Assembly (NCBI GenBank): GCA_038373885.1
Contig: JAWZYV010011618.1
Coordinates: 62,001 to 126,000, forward strand
Origin: Cheiracanthium punctorium
Lineage: Eukaryota > Arthropoda > Arachnida > Araneae > Cheiracanthiidae
Length of the DNA stretch: 64,000 nt
Direction: 5' to 3'
A program made the position numbers and the translations under genes. This document shows, one piece after another, positions 15,801 through 27,800 of this stretch (within the stretch, counting starts at the first letter, position 1; each line of letters opens with the position of its first letter). The notes under the pieces are model-generated. The model was not told the DNA's origin and searched no databases. It worked only from the letters and a program-made list of their open reading frames with translations.

Positions 15801-18800
15801 AATAACTTAAGGATGTTTTAGTGTAGATGATACAAAATATCATGGTCCCAGGTTCTTCTAGTGTAACAAAAGTACACAACTACACATAAAACATGGAAAA
15901 TACACATTTTTGTTCTTTGTACTACTCATGTAGGTTGTAAGAGGTTGGCAGCCCTGCGTACATAGTACAAACTACATATGCATCGTATTTAGCCGTAGTC
16001 AAGTGGTTAAGTACTGTACTACTTTTTTGTCTACATTTAAAATTAAGTTGGAGTGAAAATTAATTTTTAATGTGATGATGAAGTGTGAATGCAACACCCT
16101 GGTTTTAATATAACTGGTAATAAGCTAAAATTAATCAGTCAATTTATATTTAAATGTATAATATTTTTAACAGATAATTGTTCCAAGGCAAGCTGTGGGT
16201 GTTGTTATTGGGAAAGGTGGTGATATGATTAAAAGGATACAGCAAGATTCTGGAGCTCGTGTACAGTTTATTCAAGGCAAAGAAGACATACCTGGAGATA
16301 AATTATGCCAAATTACTGGTACAATGGATCAAGTTCAGAAAGCTTCAGCTATGATTAGAGAGCTAATACAGAGTGTTATGGTAAGAGTTATGGAAGTTGT
16401 AAAAATTAAAAGATAGTTGCTATGTTAAATAATGCCTTTTATGAAATTACTAATTTATTAGCTGTAAAAATTTTATTTTAAGTACATTTGTACCACTAGC
16501 CCTATTAAATTAGGCTCTACAGTATCAAAAAGTAAATTTCAATAGTTAAATACCATTGATTTTAGATTATAAGCAAAATATGTATTTTTGGATTGTTTCA
16601 AAGAATTTTTTTTGGAGTGATTGGTCATTGTTGATAGCTTTATAATGCGTTTTGATACTTTTCTGTTAGAACTACACTGACACATTTTTAATCTTTGCAA
16701 CACAAAGATACAACAGATATATCATGTTGTGGAAAAACTAAATGTTGCTCCAACATTAGGGGACGATTGATTTGCTAATACAAAGCTTTGTCTCAGCACA
16801 TTGACACAATCAAAAAGGTACATTGTCAACAACAAATAATAAAGTTAATATTCATTGATGGATAAGAAAAGTGCAAATTTATATTTATTTTATCTTAGAT
16901 AACATGCATGAGGAAGGGAAGGTTCTAAAATTATTTAACTCTAGACATGAAGTTTGAATTTGTAAATTGTACTCAACACAAAACATACTCAATGCTACTG
17001 CTTGTGTAAAAATATGTATAATTAAAGTTAAAAAAAATATTTTTTTTTAATCCATGAAACATGAGTATAGAGGTTTTAAAAATATCTCTAGTTGTTACAA
17101 ATCTTTTTTAATATTTGCTTGTTTTTTACCTTGAAATAAAATCACTAAAACTTAAAACCATTAATGTTGATAATGTGATTAAATGTATGCAAAGCTGACA
17201 ACTTGTAACAGCCAGCCTTGATGTGTGACGATTTGGATTACATTGTAAGCAGGGGTGTTTGTGGTACGGGTTTACCCGGAATTCCGGGTATTTTGAGAAA
17301 GTCATTTCCGGAATTCCGGGTTTTTCTTTTCGCAAAGCAATTCTGGAATTTTTCTAAATAAGTTTCATAAAACGAAATTCGTGATAACAGAGATCCAATT
17401 CGGGTTACGTTGTTTACAATCGAACACAATCTACGAAATAAGATGAGATGATACGGAATGAGTATTCATTCTATTCAGCCAAAACCATGGAGGCCAAAGC
17501 GTCTGGTGGGAGAATGAGCAGGCGACAGCGAGCGGGTGGGGAGGGGAGAGAGACAACGGTGTAGACACTGAGCTTTTAGGACGATCATCGGCTGGCGGCA
17601 GACCGGCGAAATTGCTTCGGCCTCTCAAAGGAAAATACTCCACCCCGTTTTAATCTTTAGTGCTCTGACGACGCAAAGCGTAAGCATCTCCCCGCCTCAA
17701 TCTACTACAAGCGCGCATTCGAAAAACAAAAAATTAATGATTACGACTACCAGCGCCAGAAAAACGAACACCAGGGAAGGTTTTCTGTTTCGCGCGAACT
17801 TAGCTTCAGCTTGTGGCATCGGTTATTTGCGTGTTTACACCGCACATTGCTCCATGCATTGGTTACGTCTTTGTTAGTAGCGGTCGTTGATTAATTTGTT
17901 AAGTTGAATGAAGAAGCTTTTGCAATGAGAATCATCTTTTACTTTTTAACAAAGCAGGATGAAGTTTTTGGATGTGAGCTGCGATTTGAGTGTTGCTGAT
18001 GACACTGTTCGCAATACTTTTCGATGGGAGTGGCTGGAAAAGCGTGATGAAAATGAAGATTTTCTTCGTTCCTGGTGCAGAAAAGTTGACGTAGCTGGTC
18101 ATGCCTATTGTGTTTGGTGCAAGTGCACATTAAAATACGGTAATGAAGGTTTTAAAGCCTTTTTAAGGCACGCCAAATCTGGTGTGCACGTACGATGCTC
18201 TAAATCTGTAAAAAATTCGCTATCACTAAGTCAATATGCAAATGCAAGTAGGAATGATATTATTGATCAAGATCGGCCTCTCGATATTCATACAAGGAAA
18301 GCAAGGCAAGAAGCTCTTGTTTCTGCATTTATTGCAGAAAACTCTCTATCTTTTAGTTTGTGTCCTAAACTTATTGAACTGGCAGTCACATTAGGACGTG
18401 ATAAAGCAGCTTTACAAGCTGTATCTATGAACAGGACTACTGTTTCCTATAAATTAAAATATGGTCTGGCAAAGACAATTAAAGAAAAAGTTGTGTCAAT
18501 GTTACAAAATTCATATTTTTCGCTGAACATAGATGGCAGTACAAATAATGCAGAGGATAGCATATTGGCTGTCCTAGTGCAGTTTTACTGTCAACAGCAG
18601 AAAAAAGTACTAACTCACCATCTTTCCTCTTTAAAGCTTGAAAGTGGCACTGCACAAAATATATATTTGAATGTAGTAAACATAATTGAATCTAATAATA
18701 TACCCTGGGAAAATTTAATTAGTGTCTTGATGGACTCCTGCAATACCATGAGAGGAAAAAAAGCTGGTGTGGAAACAAAAATTAGAAACAATAAAGCAGC

Positions 18801-21800
18801 ACATTTATTGGACATAGATGGCGACACATGCCATACTGTGAATAATTCGGCAAAATATTTTACTTCTTGCTTTGATCACCATTTGGAAAGCTTGTGTGAT
18901 GATGTTCATTATGACTTAAAGAGTTCCTCTAAAAGAGAAATATTTTTCAAACTTTGTATATGTTTAGGTGTAAAAAAACTGAAACCTTTAAGTAGGCCTG
19001 ACCATAGATGGTTATACCTGTTGGTTGTTATTGACAGGCTTAAAGATGTATGGGATGTGCTAGTGATTTTTTATTTTCATTATTTATCTATTAGTGACAA
19101 AGAAATCTATATTTCATATGTCAAAGATATATACAAAAAGCGAAACATATCCTCTTCACAAGAAAAAACCATTAGCTTGTTGTATTCTGAGCTAAAGTCA
19201 CAAAAATTGACTAAACAAGGAAATGCTCGAAAAAATCGCATCATTAATGGGCTGTTTATAGAAGTGAAAAAAACACTGCTGCACATGGGCTTATTTTCAT
19301 CTGTTTTAACTCATTTTAATAAGTACATTAAATTATTTGAATATAAGCATCCCATGATTCATTTGTTGCATGTAAGTATTTATAATCTGCTACGAGAGTT
19401 CATGAGTTTTTTTATAAAGCCAGAAATTTTGAATGGATGCGCATCTTACAAAGATTTGTTACAATTAGATGTGAGTAATACCAATTACAGCTTATCTGAG
19501 GCACTACTTTTTGTTGGAAGTGATGCATCTTGCATTATTAAGGAACTTACTAAGAAGCACATTATTGCCAGTAGCTTCATTAATATGCTAAAGAAAGCAT
19601 ATGTTACTGCAGGGCAATATATGCAAAAAAAGTTACCTCTGGGAAACCAAACCCTTATAAATTTTTGTGGGCTAGATCCAGATCTTAGAGGGGAAACTTC
19701 AACAATAACTGCATTAATGAATCTGTCAGCTTCTGTTCAACATATATTCACAGACAGTGAACGAGAAAATTTGCATGTTGAAATAAGAAAATATCAGAGT
19801 GATGCATGTATAACTGAGACAATGAAATATAAAGATGGTACTAATACATTATGTACTATAGATGAATACTGGACAAATATTTTTGCCATGACAGAGAATG
19901 GTGTTTCTAAGTACCCATCACTTTCAAAACTAGTGATAGCTATGTTGAGTTGCTTTCATGGACCATCTGTTGAAAGTGTTTTTAATTTGATGGATGGAAT
20001 AATGACAGACAGCCGAACATCTCTATCTGTCGACTCACTAGATTCTATTCTAACAGTTAAATATGAACTGTTATCAGAAAATACCACTACCTGCCATATG
20101 TATGGAGCTAATGATCCAGTAACCCAGCCCTTAAACAAAGAATTGGTGAAAAATTTAATTTCCAGCTGGAATTTATATCAAGAAGACCTTCAAAAGAAAC
20201 AATCTTCTGCTAGTAAACAATTGCCACACCCTTTAACAAGTAAACAGTTACCAGAGCCTACAACAAGTAAACAGTTACCAGTGCCTACAACAAGTAAACT
20301 CTTGCCACAGCCTTCAACAAGTAAACAGTTGCCACAACCTTCAACAAGTAAACTCTTGCCACAGCCTTCAACAAGTAAACAGTTGCCACAACCTTCAACA
20401 AGTAAAATCTTGCCACAACCTTCAACAAGTAAACAGTTGCCACAGCCCTCGACAAGTAAGCAGTTACAGCCTTCTAAAAGGAAACAGTTGACGCAGGCTT
20501 CTACGAGCAAACAGACAAAAAAACTAAAAACGCTAAATGATTTCTTTAAATAAAAATGTATTATTGTAAATGTATTATTATTATTATCAAATTTGTAACC
20601 AGGTTTTAACAATTTTTATTTCAGTATAACATTATTAAAAAAAATACCTTTATATTATTTTATATTTTTTTATTAAAAAAAAATACTTTTATACTTTTTT
20701 TAATACATTTTAGAAAAATGGTTATTAGTTTTTTCACTGGTTGTTGCTCCAAAAGTTAAAAACAACGCTTTTTTTTCACCGCGCATCTTTCAGGGTTTTT
20801 GAAGAAGTCTCACAATCACCCCTGTTGTAAGGTTACTAGAGTTCACAAGTTTAATTTTAAGATTTATTCCAAAAAGTTTTATATTAAACAAAATTGTAGA
20901 CTCTTTTTATTTGATTAATTTTTATACAATTAAAAAAGCACCTTTCTCTTCATATTTAATAGCTACTTCTGTTTTTCAATAATTATTAAATTATAGATTG
21001 AGTAAGATTGTACTGATTATTATTTAAATATATACATATTTGATATTGTAAAATCCGTTTCCAAATCTATGGAAAATTGTTGTCAGCTATGTTTTTATTA
21101 GATTAAGTATTTCTGCCGCAGCAAATGCGTGCAAGTCTTAGTGCAAATGAATATATGTTCTGATACAGGTTCGTGATCAACAGATGGGAGGTCCAGGTGG
21201 TGGCGGTCCCGGTGGCGGCATGGGAATGTCTGGTCCAGGCCGAGGGAGAGGAAGAGGGCGTGGAGGAATGGGTGGTCCTGGTGGAGCCCGACCAGATTTT
21301 GGGCCTGGAGGACCTCGCATGGGACGGCCAGGTGGCAATGAGGGATCTGCAGAAGTCCAGTTTGCTGTTCCTGCTAACAAGTGTGGTCTGGTGATTGGCA
21401 AAGGTGGTGAAACGGTGAGAAACATTAATCAGCAGTCAGGTGCACATGTGGAGATAGCAAGAGGTGCACCTCCGAGTCCCCATGAGAAGATCTTTATCAT
21501 ACGGGGCAGTCCCCAACAGATTGATCATGCTAAACAACTGATCATGGAGCGAGTTGGTGGAATGGTAAGATGACCTTTTTTTTACCTTTTTTGATTGTAG
21601 TCCCGTTTCTTTCATTTGACAATTTTATATATATATATATATTTTATTTTTCAGCCGTCAGGGCAAGGTGGGCCTCCTGGAGGTCCTAATATGCCTGGTC
21701 CACAAGGTCAATATCCAGGACCACCACAGTATCCTCAACAATAGTAAGTATTTATGTGATACCCAGTGCCGGGAAAAACTGCTTTTTTTTTTTTTTTTAG

Positions 21801-24550
21801 TGAACTAAGACTGCTTTTCGAAAAATTTAGTTAACTACAACTACTTTTTGATGAATGTAGTTAGCTACACTACTTTTAGGAGACAAATTTTGCTAAAAGA
21901 TTGTTTCCATAGCAATCATATTTAAGGTTATAATATCCTAATTAGAGAAAACTATTGCTCTAATGAACAATTACCAGGGGAGTAGTTGAGGGGGGGGCGG
22001 TGGGCCCCTATTGCAGACATTTTAACATATTCTTGATTATTTTCTATTTCCCCTGCATCGTCTGTCCTATTGTTTTTATTTTTATTTTAATCATGCATAT
22101 GTGTGTATTGTGTGACCTACACAAGTGTGTAGGTCATTTACATCGTCTCAAAAAGTACTGAAGTGTAAGTTGTATTTCCTAAGTTGATTTCACATATAAA
22201 ATACTATTCACTTCTCCATTAGAAGCGAATCATGTATGAAACAATTTCTTTTGATTTGTATGGTATTAAAAAAAAATTATTAGTTTTTCACTAAACTATT
22301 ATATAAGCTTATCGTACATTCAAATAACTTTTTTTTGAGCTTGTTTAGAAGAAGAAAAAAAAACCAGGTCTTAAAAGATTAAAATACCTGGACAATTGCC
22401 GAAAATTTTGTATACACTTGAGAAAATTATACTGCAGTCTACTATCACCCTTGGATGAAACGGCTATTTGAAATAGAAAAATTTCACTGTGTTAAATCTT
22501 GGTTGCCACGAACCTTGAAAGTCAGTGAAGGTCAGGAAAAATGAAATTGGTCAGGGAAAATTTAAATTTACTGAGGAAAGTCGGGGAAAACTCCAGTTTG
22601 GTCAGGGAAAATATATTGAAACTTAACTGTTTGAGACTTAAGCAGTGTGATCGCGCTGTTGAGATTTTGTGTCCAGAAAACCCAGTACATTTTGAACATT
22701 GCGGAGCACTGATGATGTGTTACTGATTGTTGAAGTCGTGTGCTCTGATTAACTGAAGGAAGTACATCACACAACTCCTTTTAATTGATGTAAAAAAACA
22801 AAGCGCTATCACACTGCTTGGTATTTCTCGACCTAAAATAAAACAAGCACAATCGTGCTGCTTTGGTCTTTTCGTACTAATTTAGAGAAAGAGCCATTGT
22901 GTTGTTTGGGATTCTTCGGCAGTTTTTTTTCAATACCTCCTGGCAGGGGCGTAGCCAGAAATTTTTCATTGCCCCCCTCCCCTCAATGACTACTACAACT
23001 CATATATATGTATACGTGGGTGTGATAATGTAGTGAAGAATATACATTTTGTATGGCAAAAAATTCCTCATGGGGGGGTATGACCCCCATAACCCCCCCC
23101 CCCTGCCCCCTGGGACTACAACGGTTAAGAAAGTAAAATTTACTTATTTTGGCACCAAATGTTATTGCCATGGACTTAGATTGGGAAGTACCTCCATTGG
23201 CAATGGGATTCCTTCCCTGAAAACTAACCCAATGCCGATTTGGTCAACAGATAATGCTGATGATTCATTGATTTGCACTTAGTATAGTATTGCTGCGACA
23301 GAAATAGCATTTTTTAAAATAGGCGAATTAATTATTTTCTGAATTTGAGATGGCCAGTGTATGTTTCGCTCCTGGTTGCACTTCGGGTTATACAAGCGAA
23401 AGAAAGAGAAATGCTGCCCTTGTATTAAAATGTCCTAGTTCATTCAAAGTTCCCAACGTAAGCCGTGTTTTCCGTGAGTAATAGAAAAAATTCGTCCCAG
23501 GTTCGTATATTTTAGACACGTGCATAAAAACTCTTTTAATTTGTAAATTATTATAATACCATAAATGCATGTAGAATGTATTATTTTAATAACTATATAT
23601 AGCCTTTTATTGCTAAGTGGAATGGGTGTGTTGGCATTGTTGCGTGTATTTTGTAGGACCGCAATGGTCAGGGAATTCTATCAATTGTGGTCAGGGAAAC
23701 TGATTTCAAATTTTTTGTGGCAACCATGTAAATTCCTAGAAATTAAATGTAACTCAATTTTAGCTTTCTAGCTTCAACAAGCAAATACATCCCTGATATT
23801 TATACCCTTGAAAAAATGTATGCATGTACATCAATGATGAGGAAAGGGTGTAATCGATTTAATCATGCTTTCCTTTTCTAGACTAGACAAATATATATAT
23901 CATATTTCAGTATTTATGGGTAGAAATTGGTTTCTATGTTTGTTTCTGTAAAAACTTTTTTTTCCCCCCCTATAGCCCACCACAACCTGGTCCTGGGCAG
24001 CAGTATGCACCTGCTGGTTGGGCAGGTGGTGCGTATCAAACATGGCCAAACCAGCCTGCTCCTGCTGGTGTTCCTGTCACTCCTAATGATCCAGGTGAGA
24101 ACTTTGCAATGCTTGGCTTTGATTTTTCATAAATATAAGGATATTATTTTCTGCAATTTAATTGTGTATCGTTCTATTGTTTACAATGATTTTGCTTAGT
24201 CTAAGAGAAGAGTACTGGATTTTTGGCTTATACTTTTCAGTCTGGTTAAATCCACTGTTCCGCAGGAAAAATTTCACTGAGCATGCTCCAACATCTTAAT
24301 TTGAAGAGGGATGAGATTCTTCAGCGTTTTAGCTGATTTCAGCTTTTTGTGAATTAAGAATTAACTTTTTTTTTTTTTTTCTGTGAATTCCTGATAGTAA
24401 TTCACTGGTCAACACAATTTTTGGGTCTGATTTCTACATGTTAAATTTTAGTTTCTCCTATGCCAAAACTAAAAAAAATAATTTTTTTTAAATGAAAGTT
24501 TGCTTTTGTAGAAATTAAAGCAATTATCAATTTTTTGGCAAAAATCACTG

Positions 24551-24582
<32 letters not shown>

Positions 24583-24842
24583 TTCCACTCTAAATTATGA
24601 TCATAAAAGTTTTTGCTGGATACAAGTCTTTTTTATTCAAGATTTGTGATAAACAATAATCAACACGTATGAGCAAATAATACAAGCGAATAATAGTACA
24701 GTAGAGCGCCTAAAAACCAGGAAGACCAAAAAACAGGACATTTTTGGATTTCAGTTTTTTCCCTTTCCTCATAAATAAATAAATAAACTAACTACAGGAT
24801 GCTCAAGCATTAGCCTAGTTTATCATAACAATAGGTCAATAT

Positions 24843-24874
<32 letters not shown>

Positions 24875-27800
24875 CCAAAACCTTAGGGTAAAATCTGACT
24901 AGTGACCTAACTTTCCTTCTTTGCATTCCAAAGATTTAACTGTTATTTCTAAACAGAAACTCAAAAAGGGGGATGGAGACACTTCCTGTTAGTGTAAAGC
25001 ATTTAAGCTTTAATAATCCGTAGAGATATTATTTTTAATTTAATGTTATTCTTTCTAAGGAGGCAAAGAAATTAATTAAACTCTTTATAACATCATTCAA
25101 GTCTGCAGTAAAAACATACATTAACGTAAATTCCATTGGAAGCCTTGTTTAAAAAAAACGCATAAATAAAAATATCAGTAAGCACATGCAAGGAAGACAA
25201 GAATGTAACAACTTGTTTGGAAAGCGAAAGCTCCAGTCACAGACAAACCGGCTCCAGTCTATCTGGTGAAGGGGGGAACTTCTGTGCACCCACAATCAGT
25301 GTTTTAGTGCATGGGATGGTGATAAAAATTGCTGTTATATCTTTTTATCCTTTGATACCGGAAGATTTTTTTAAATTTTAAGTTGTGACTACGTTCACGC
25401 GCCTTTTTTTTTCTTTTCTTTTTTTTACAGTGAATTCAATAGAACAATTTCTACAGTACAACCTACGGATCGCGGCGATTTCGAAAAGCGTTATAAAAAT
25501 ACATAGTTCACGGCGAGACCCCGTAATCCATGACGTAGCCGCTACTTTTTTTTTTTTTTAATGTCCGAGAATCCGGAATCGCCGTAGTCCCGTCCATTCC
25601 GGATTTTCGGCTTTGTACTGTATTACAAATATTACTGCAAGCAATACTACAGAGTTACAAATAATAATACAATTTATTTACTTTCCGATTACTCTAAGTG
25701 ATGCCATCTTTTGTTTATGAATTAAATTAAAATATACTTATCGAGGTAAATCAGACAAGCAAACTTTAAGAACTAAAAAGGAAAATTTAAGCGTTTCATT
25801 ATCTAGAATCAGAATTTAAGCATGAGAACAGACCCCCCACCCCACCCCAATTTTTTGTTGTTGTTGTTGTTGACTGGTGTTATTAACTGCGTAAATAAAT
25901 TTTTATCTTGTAGCATGTTCTGATATTTTACTTCTTAAAATTTCTTTCACATATATTATACACTCACTTGTACAAATTTTTTGCTCTCGTATGATTTCAG
26001 TTTTTTACTTTTTTTTTGCCAATCTCATCACTGTTGGAATCCTTTTCCACCCGCTTTGATAAACATTTTCCCATTAGTATATTTTTATTTTAGCCTCTTA
26101 TATCATAAGAGTAAAAATTGATCCATTTCAATTTTAAATTTTTTTTATTTTACTATTATTTAAAAAAGTTTCATTGGAAAAGGCAGGTTGAAATATGAAT
26201 CAAAATTATAAAATAATTATAATGAAAATGTTAAACTGTTTATAAAGGCAAATAAAAAAAACTAAGCACGTTTATGCTTATAAAAAAGTTGGTGTCAATT
26301 TAAAATACTGTATCTGTAACAACTGCTTTCTTTCCCCCCTCCGTAACTAATCTGTTTAAGATATGTAAATTGTTTGTTTAGTATGAAATGGCAAGTATGT
26401 TGATGTAGATGTTGCTTTTATTGCTATTGTTATTTGTAATATTTTAATTATTCAACTCTTAGCGTAACATGACCACTTTGCTTTCTCCCTATTCAGCTAA
26501 AGTAGCTGCTGATGCCAATGCAGCAGCGTGGGCTGCATATTATGCTCAGTTTTATAACCAACCTGGACAGCCTCAACCTCAGCCTGGGCAAATGGCTCCA
26601 GCACAACCTGCTGCACAGCCAGCTACTGCTGCACCTGCTCAAAATAGTATGTTTTTATCAATCTGTTATTTAAATTTGAAAACATTTTTTACGGGAATGT
26701 GCATGTTCTCAAAGCTCCGAGACTTAATTATTTTTAAGTTGTACCTCATTAAAGAATCTTGCATTAGTTAACAAAATTTTGAGTTTCTACGATTAAATCA
26801 GACATCCCTAGTCTGAGGCTTTTTAAGAATTTATTAAAAATTAACTTTCTTCAATTTTCTTCGTCAGTTTCACAAAATCAGTTGTAGAAAATTGGATATT
26901 ATTTCAAATTTTATTGTAATAAGCTACCTTTATACAATTTTTATAGGTGCACCCCTATGTATTTTGATTTATGCTTATTTTCTGATATTGCTTTGGCAAA
27001 TATTTGTATTTATTTACATTGCATAGCTTAGAACTATCCTATTAAGTTTATATGTGCACGCATGGCATTTAAGGAAAGAAACTATATCTGTATTGATTAT
27101 ACATTCATTTTATGCTGAAAATAAATGCATGAGATCTTAGGCATTTTAGCTTTGTAAAATTGGCATGTATTCAAAATTAGTCATTAAATATTCATCTGTA
27201 ATAGCATTTTTAAACTAAATATGCTATGTCTAATGAATTCTAATTTATAAAGACGTGCAATGCATGCTTGCTGATAAGCTTCACGTGGGGAATGCAATCC
27301 CATGCGGTTTTTCATTTCATGGGGTTTCAGGAATGAGATTTATTGATACTGCAATCCCTGTGGATTGACATTAACTCAGCTAAAAATTTGTTGCAAGAAA
27401 AAAATAGGAAAAAGTAAGATTTTAAGCACTAGAAAAGATTAACTTCAGAAACAATCATTAATATTATGAGCATGGAACGGGTATTCCACCGCAGATTTAT
27501 GAACTGGCTAATTGAAAACAAACCTCATTTTTATCAAATAGCATACCAAGCCCATCTTAGTACCGTGGACCAGTTCTTCTATCTGTGTCAGTAGATTACA
27601 GATAGTTTTGAAGAAAGGCTTCACAGAAAAACAATAGCAGTGTTCTTGAACCTTTCTGCAGCATTTGACAGTGTTTGGCATCAAAAACTGGTACACATTG
27701 GCACTGGTATGCACACTGTCATCACAAATTTATTAATAATAGGAATAGTTCTGCTCAGGGACTCATTGCAGGAAATCTTGTAGTCTTGATGCACCATTGT

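Larger units (their letters stand above)
12153..16173 (+). other. Intron e-f of the FUBP-family gene
   Basis: Filled largely by the pogo-like element 12368-15495 and the MITE 14878-15160. A GC-richer stretch at 13000-13560 has short open frames on both strands; I recognise none. A 22-base C run followed by an A run lies at about 13925-13961. 15496-16173 is AT-rich with no clear feature. Confidence 0.55.
17250..20824 (+). mobile_element. Apparently intact autonomous hAT transposon in the KH3-KH4 intron
   Basis: A 3575-bp element with ends CAGGGGTGTTTGTG and, in reverse complement at the right, CAGGGGTGATTGTGA. It is flanked by an exact 7-bp duplication TTGTAAG (17243-17249 and 20825-20831). 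It contains a single uninterrupted 864-codon transposase frame in the same orientation as the host gene. Subterminal CCGGAATTCCGG palindromes at 17276-17320 may be transposase-binding sites (inference). The intact frame and exact duplication suggest recent insertion. Confidence 0.88.
22498..23728 (+). mobile_element. P-element-like non-autonomous transposon with THAP exon
   Basis: A 1231-bp element with ends CTTGGTTGCCAC and (reverse complement of the right end) CATGGTTGCCAC, flanked by TAAAT (22493-22497 and 23729-23733). Both subterminal regions contain repeated GGTCAGGGAAA motifs. It encodes a THAP-type zinc finger exon at 23350-23481, the DNA-binding domain of P-element transposases. No catalytic domain remains. 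The 5-bp duplication is shorter than the 7-8 bp usual for P elements, so either the boundary or the family assignment is provisional. Confidence 0.65.
24095..26496 (+). other. Intron i-j of the FUBP-family gene
   Basis: Contains a repeat beginning near 24307 (GGGATGAGATTCTTCAGC), a TA microsatellite at 24549-24577, the pogo-like element 24699-25620 and an old repeat at about 25985-26330. The rest is AT-rich. Confidence 0.55.

Noticed and set aside
12368..15950. A further TIR pair (CCTGCCAACTTTAC at 14826 and GTTGGCAGCCCTG at 15940)
   Set aside because: The limits would cross those of the pogo-like element rather than nest, and the match is short.
20190..20612. 140-codon open frame on the - strand made of [13 protein letters not shown] repeats
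   Set aside because: It is the reverse reading of the 27-bp minisatellite of the hAT transposase; it has no independent support.
21177..21425. Pro-rich open frame on the - strand over exon g
   Set aside because: Antisense of the Gly-rich RGG linker of the FUBP-family exon; composition artefact.
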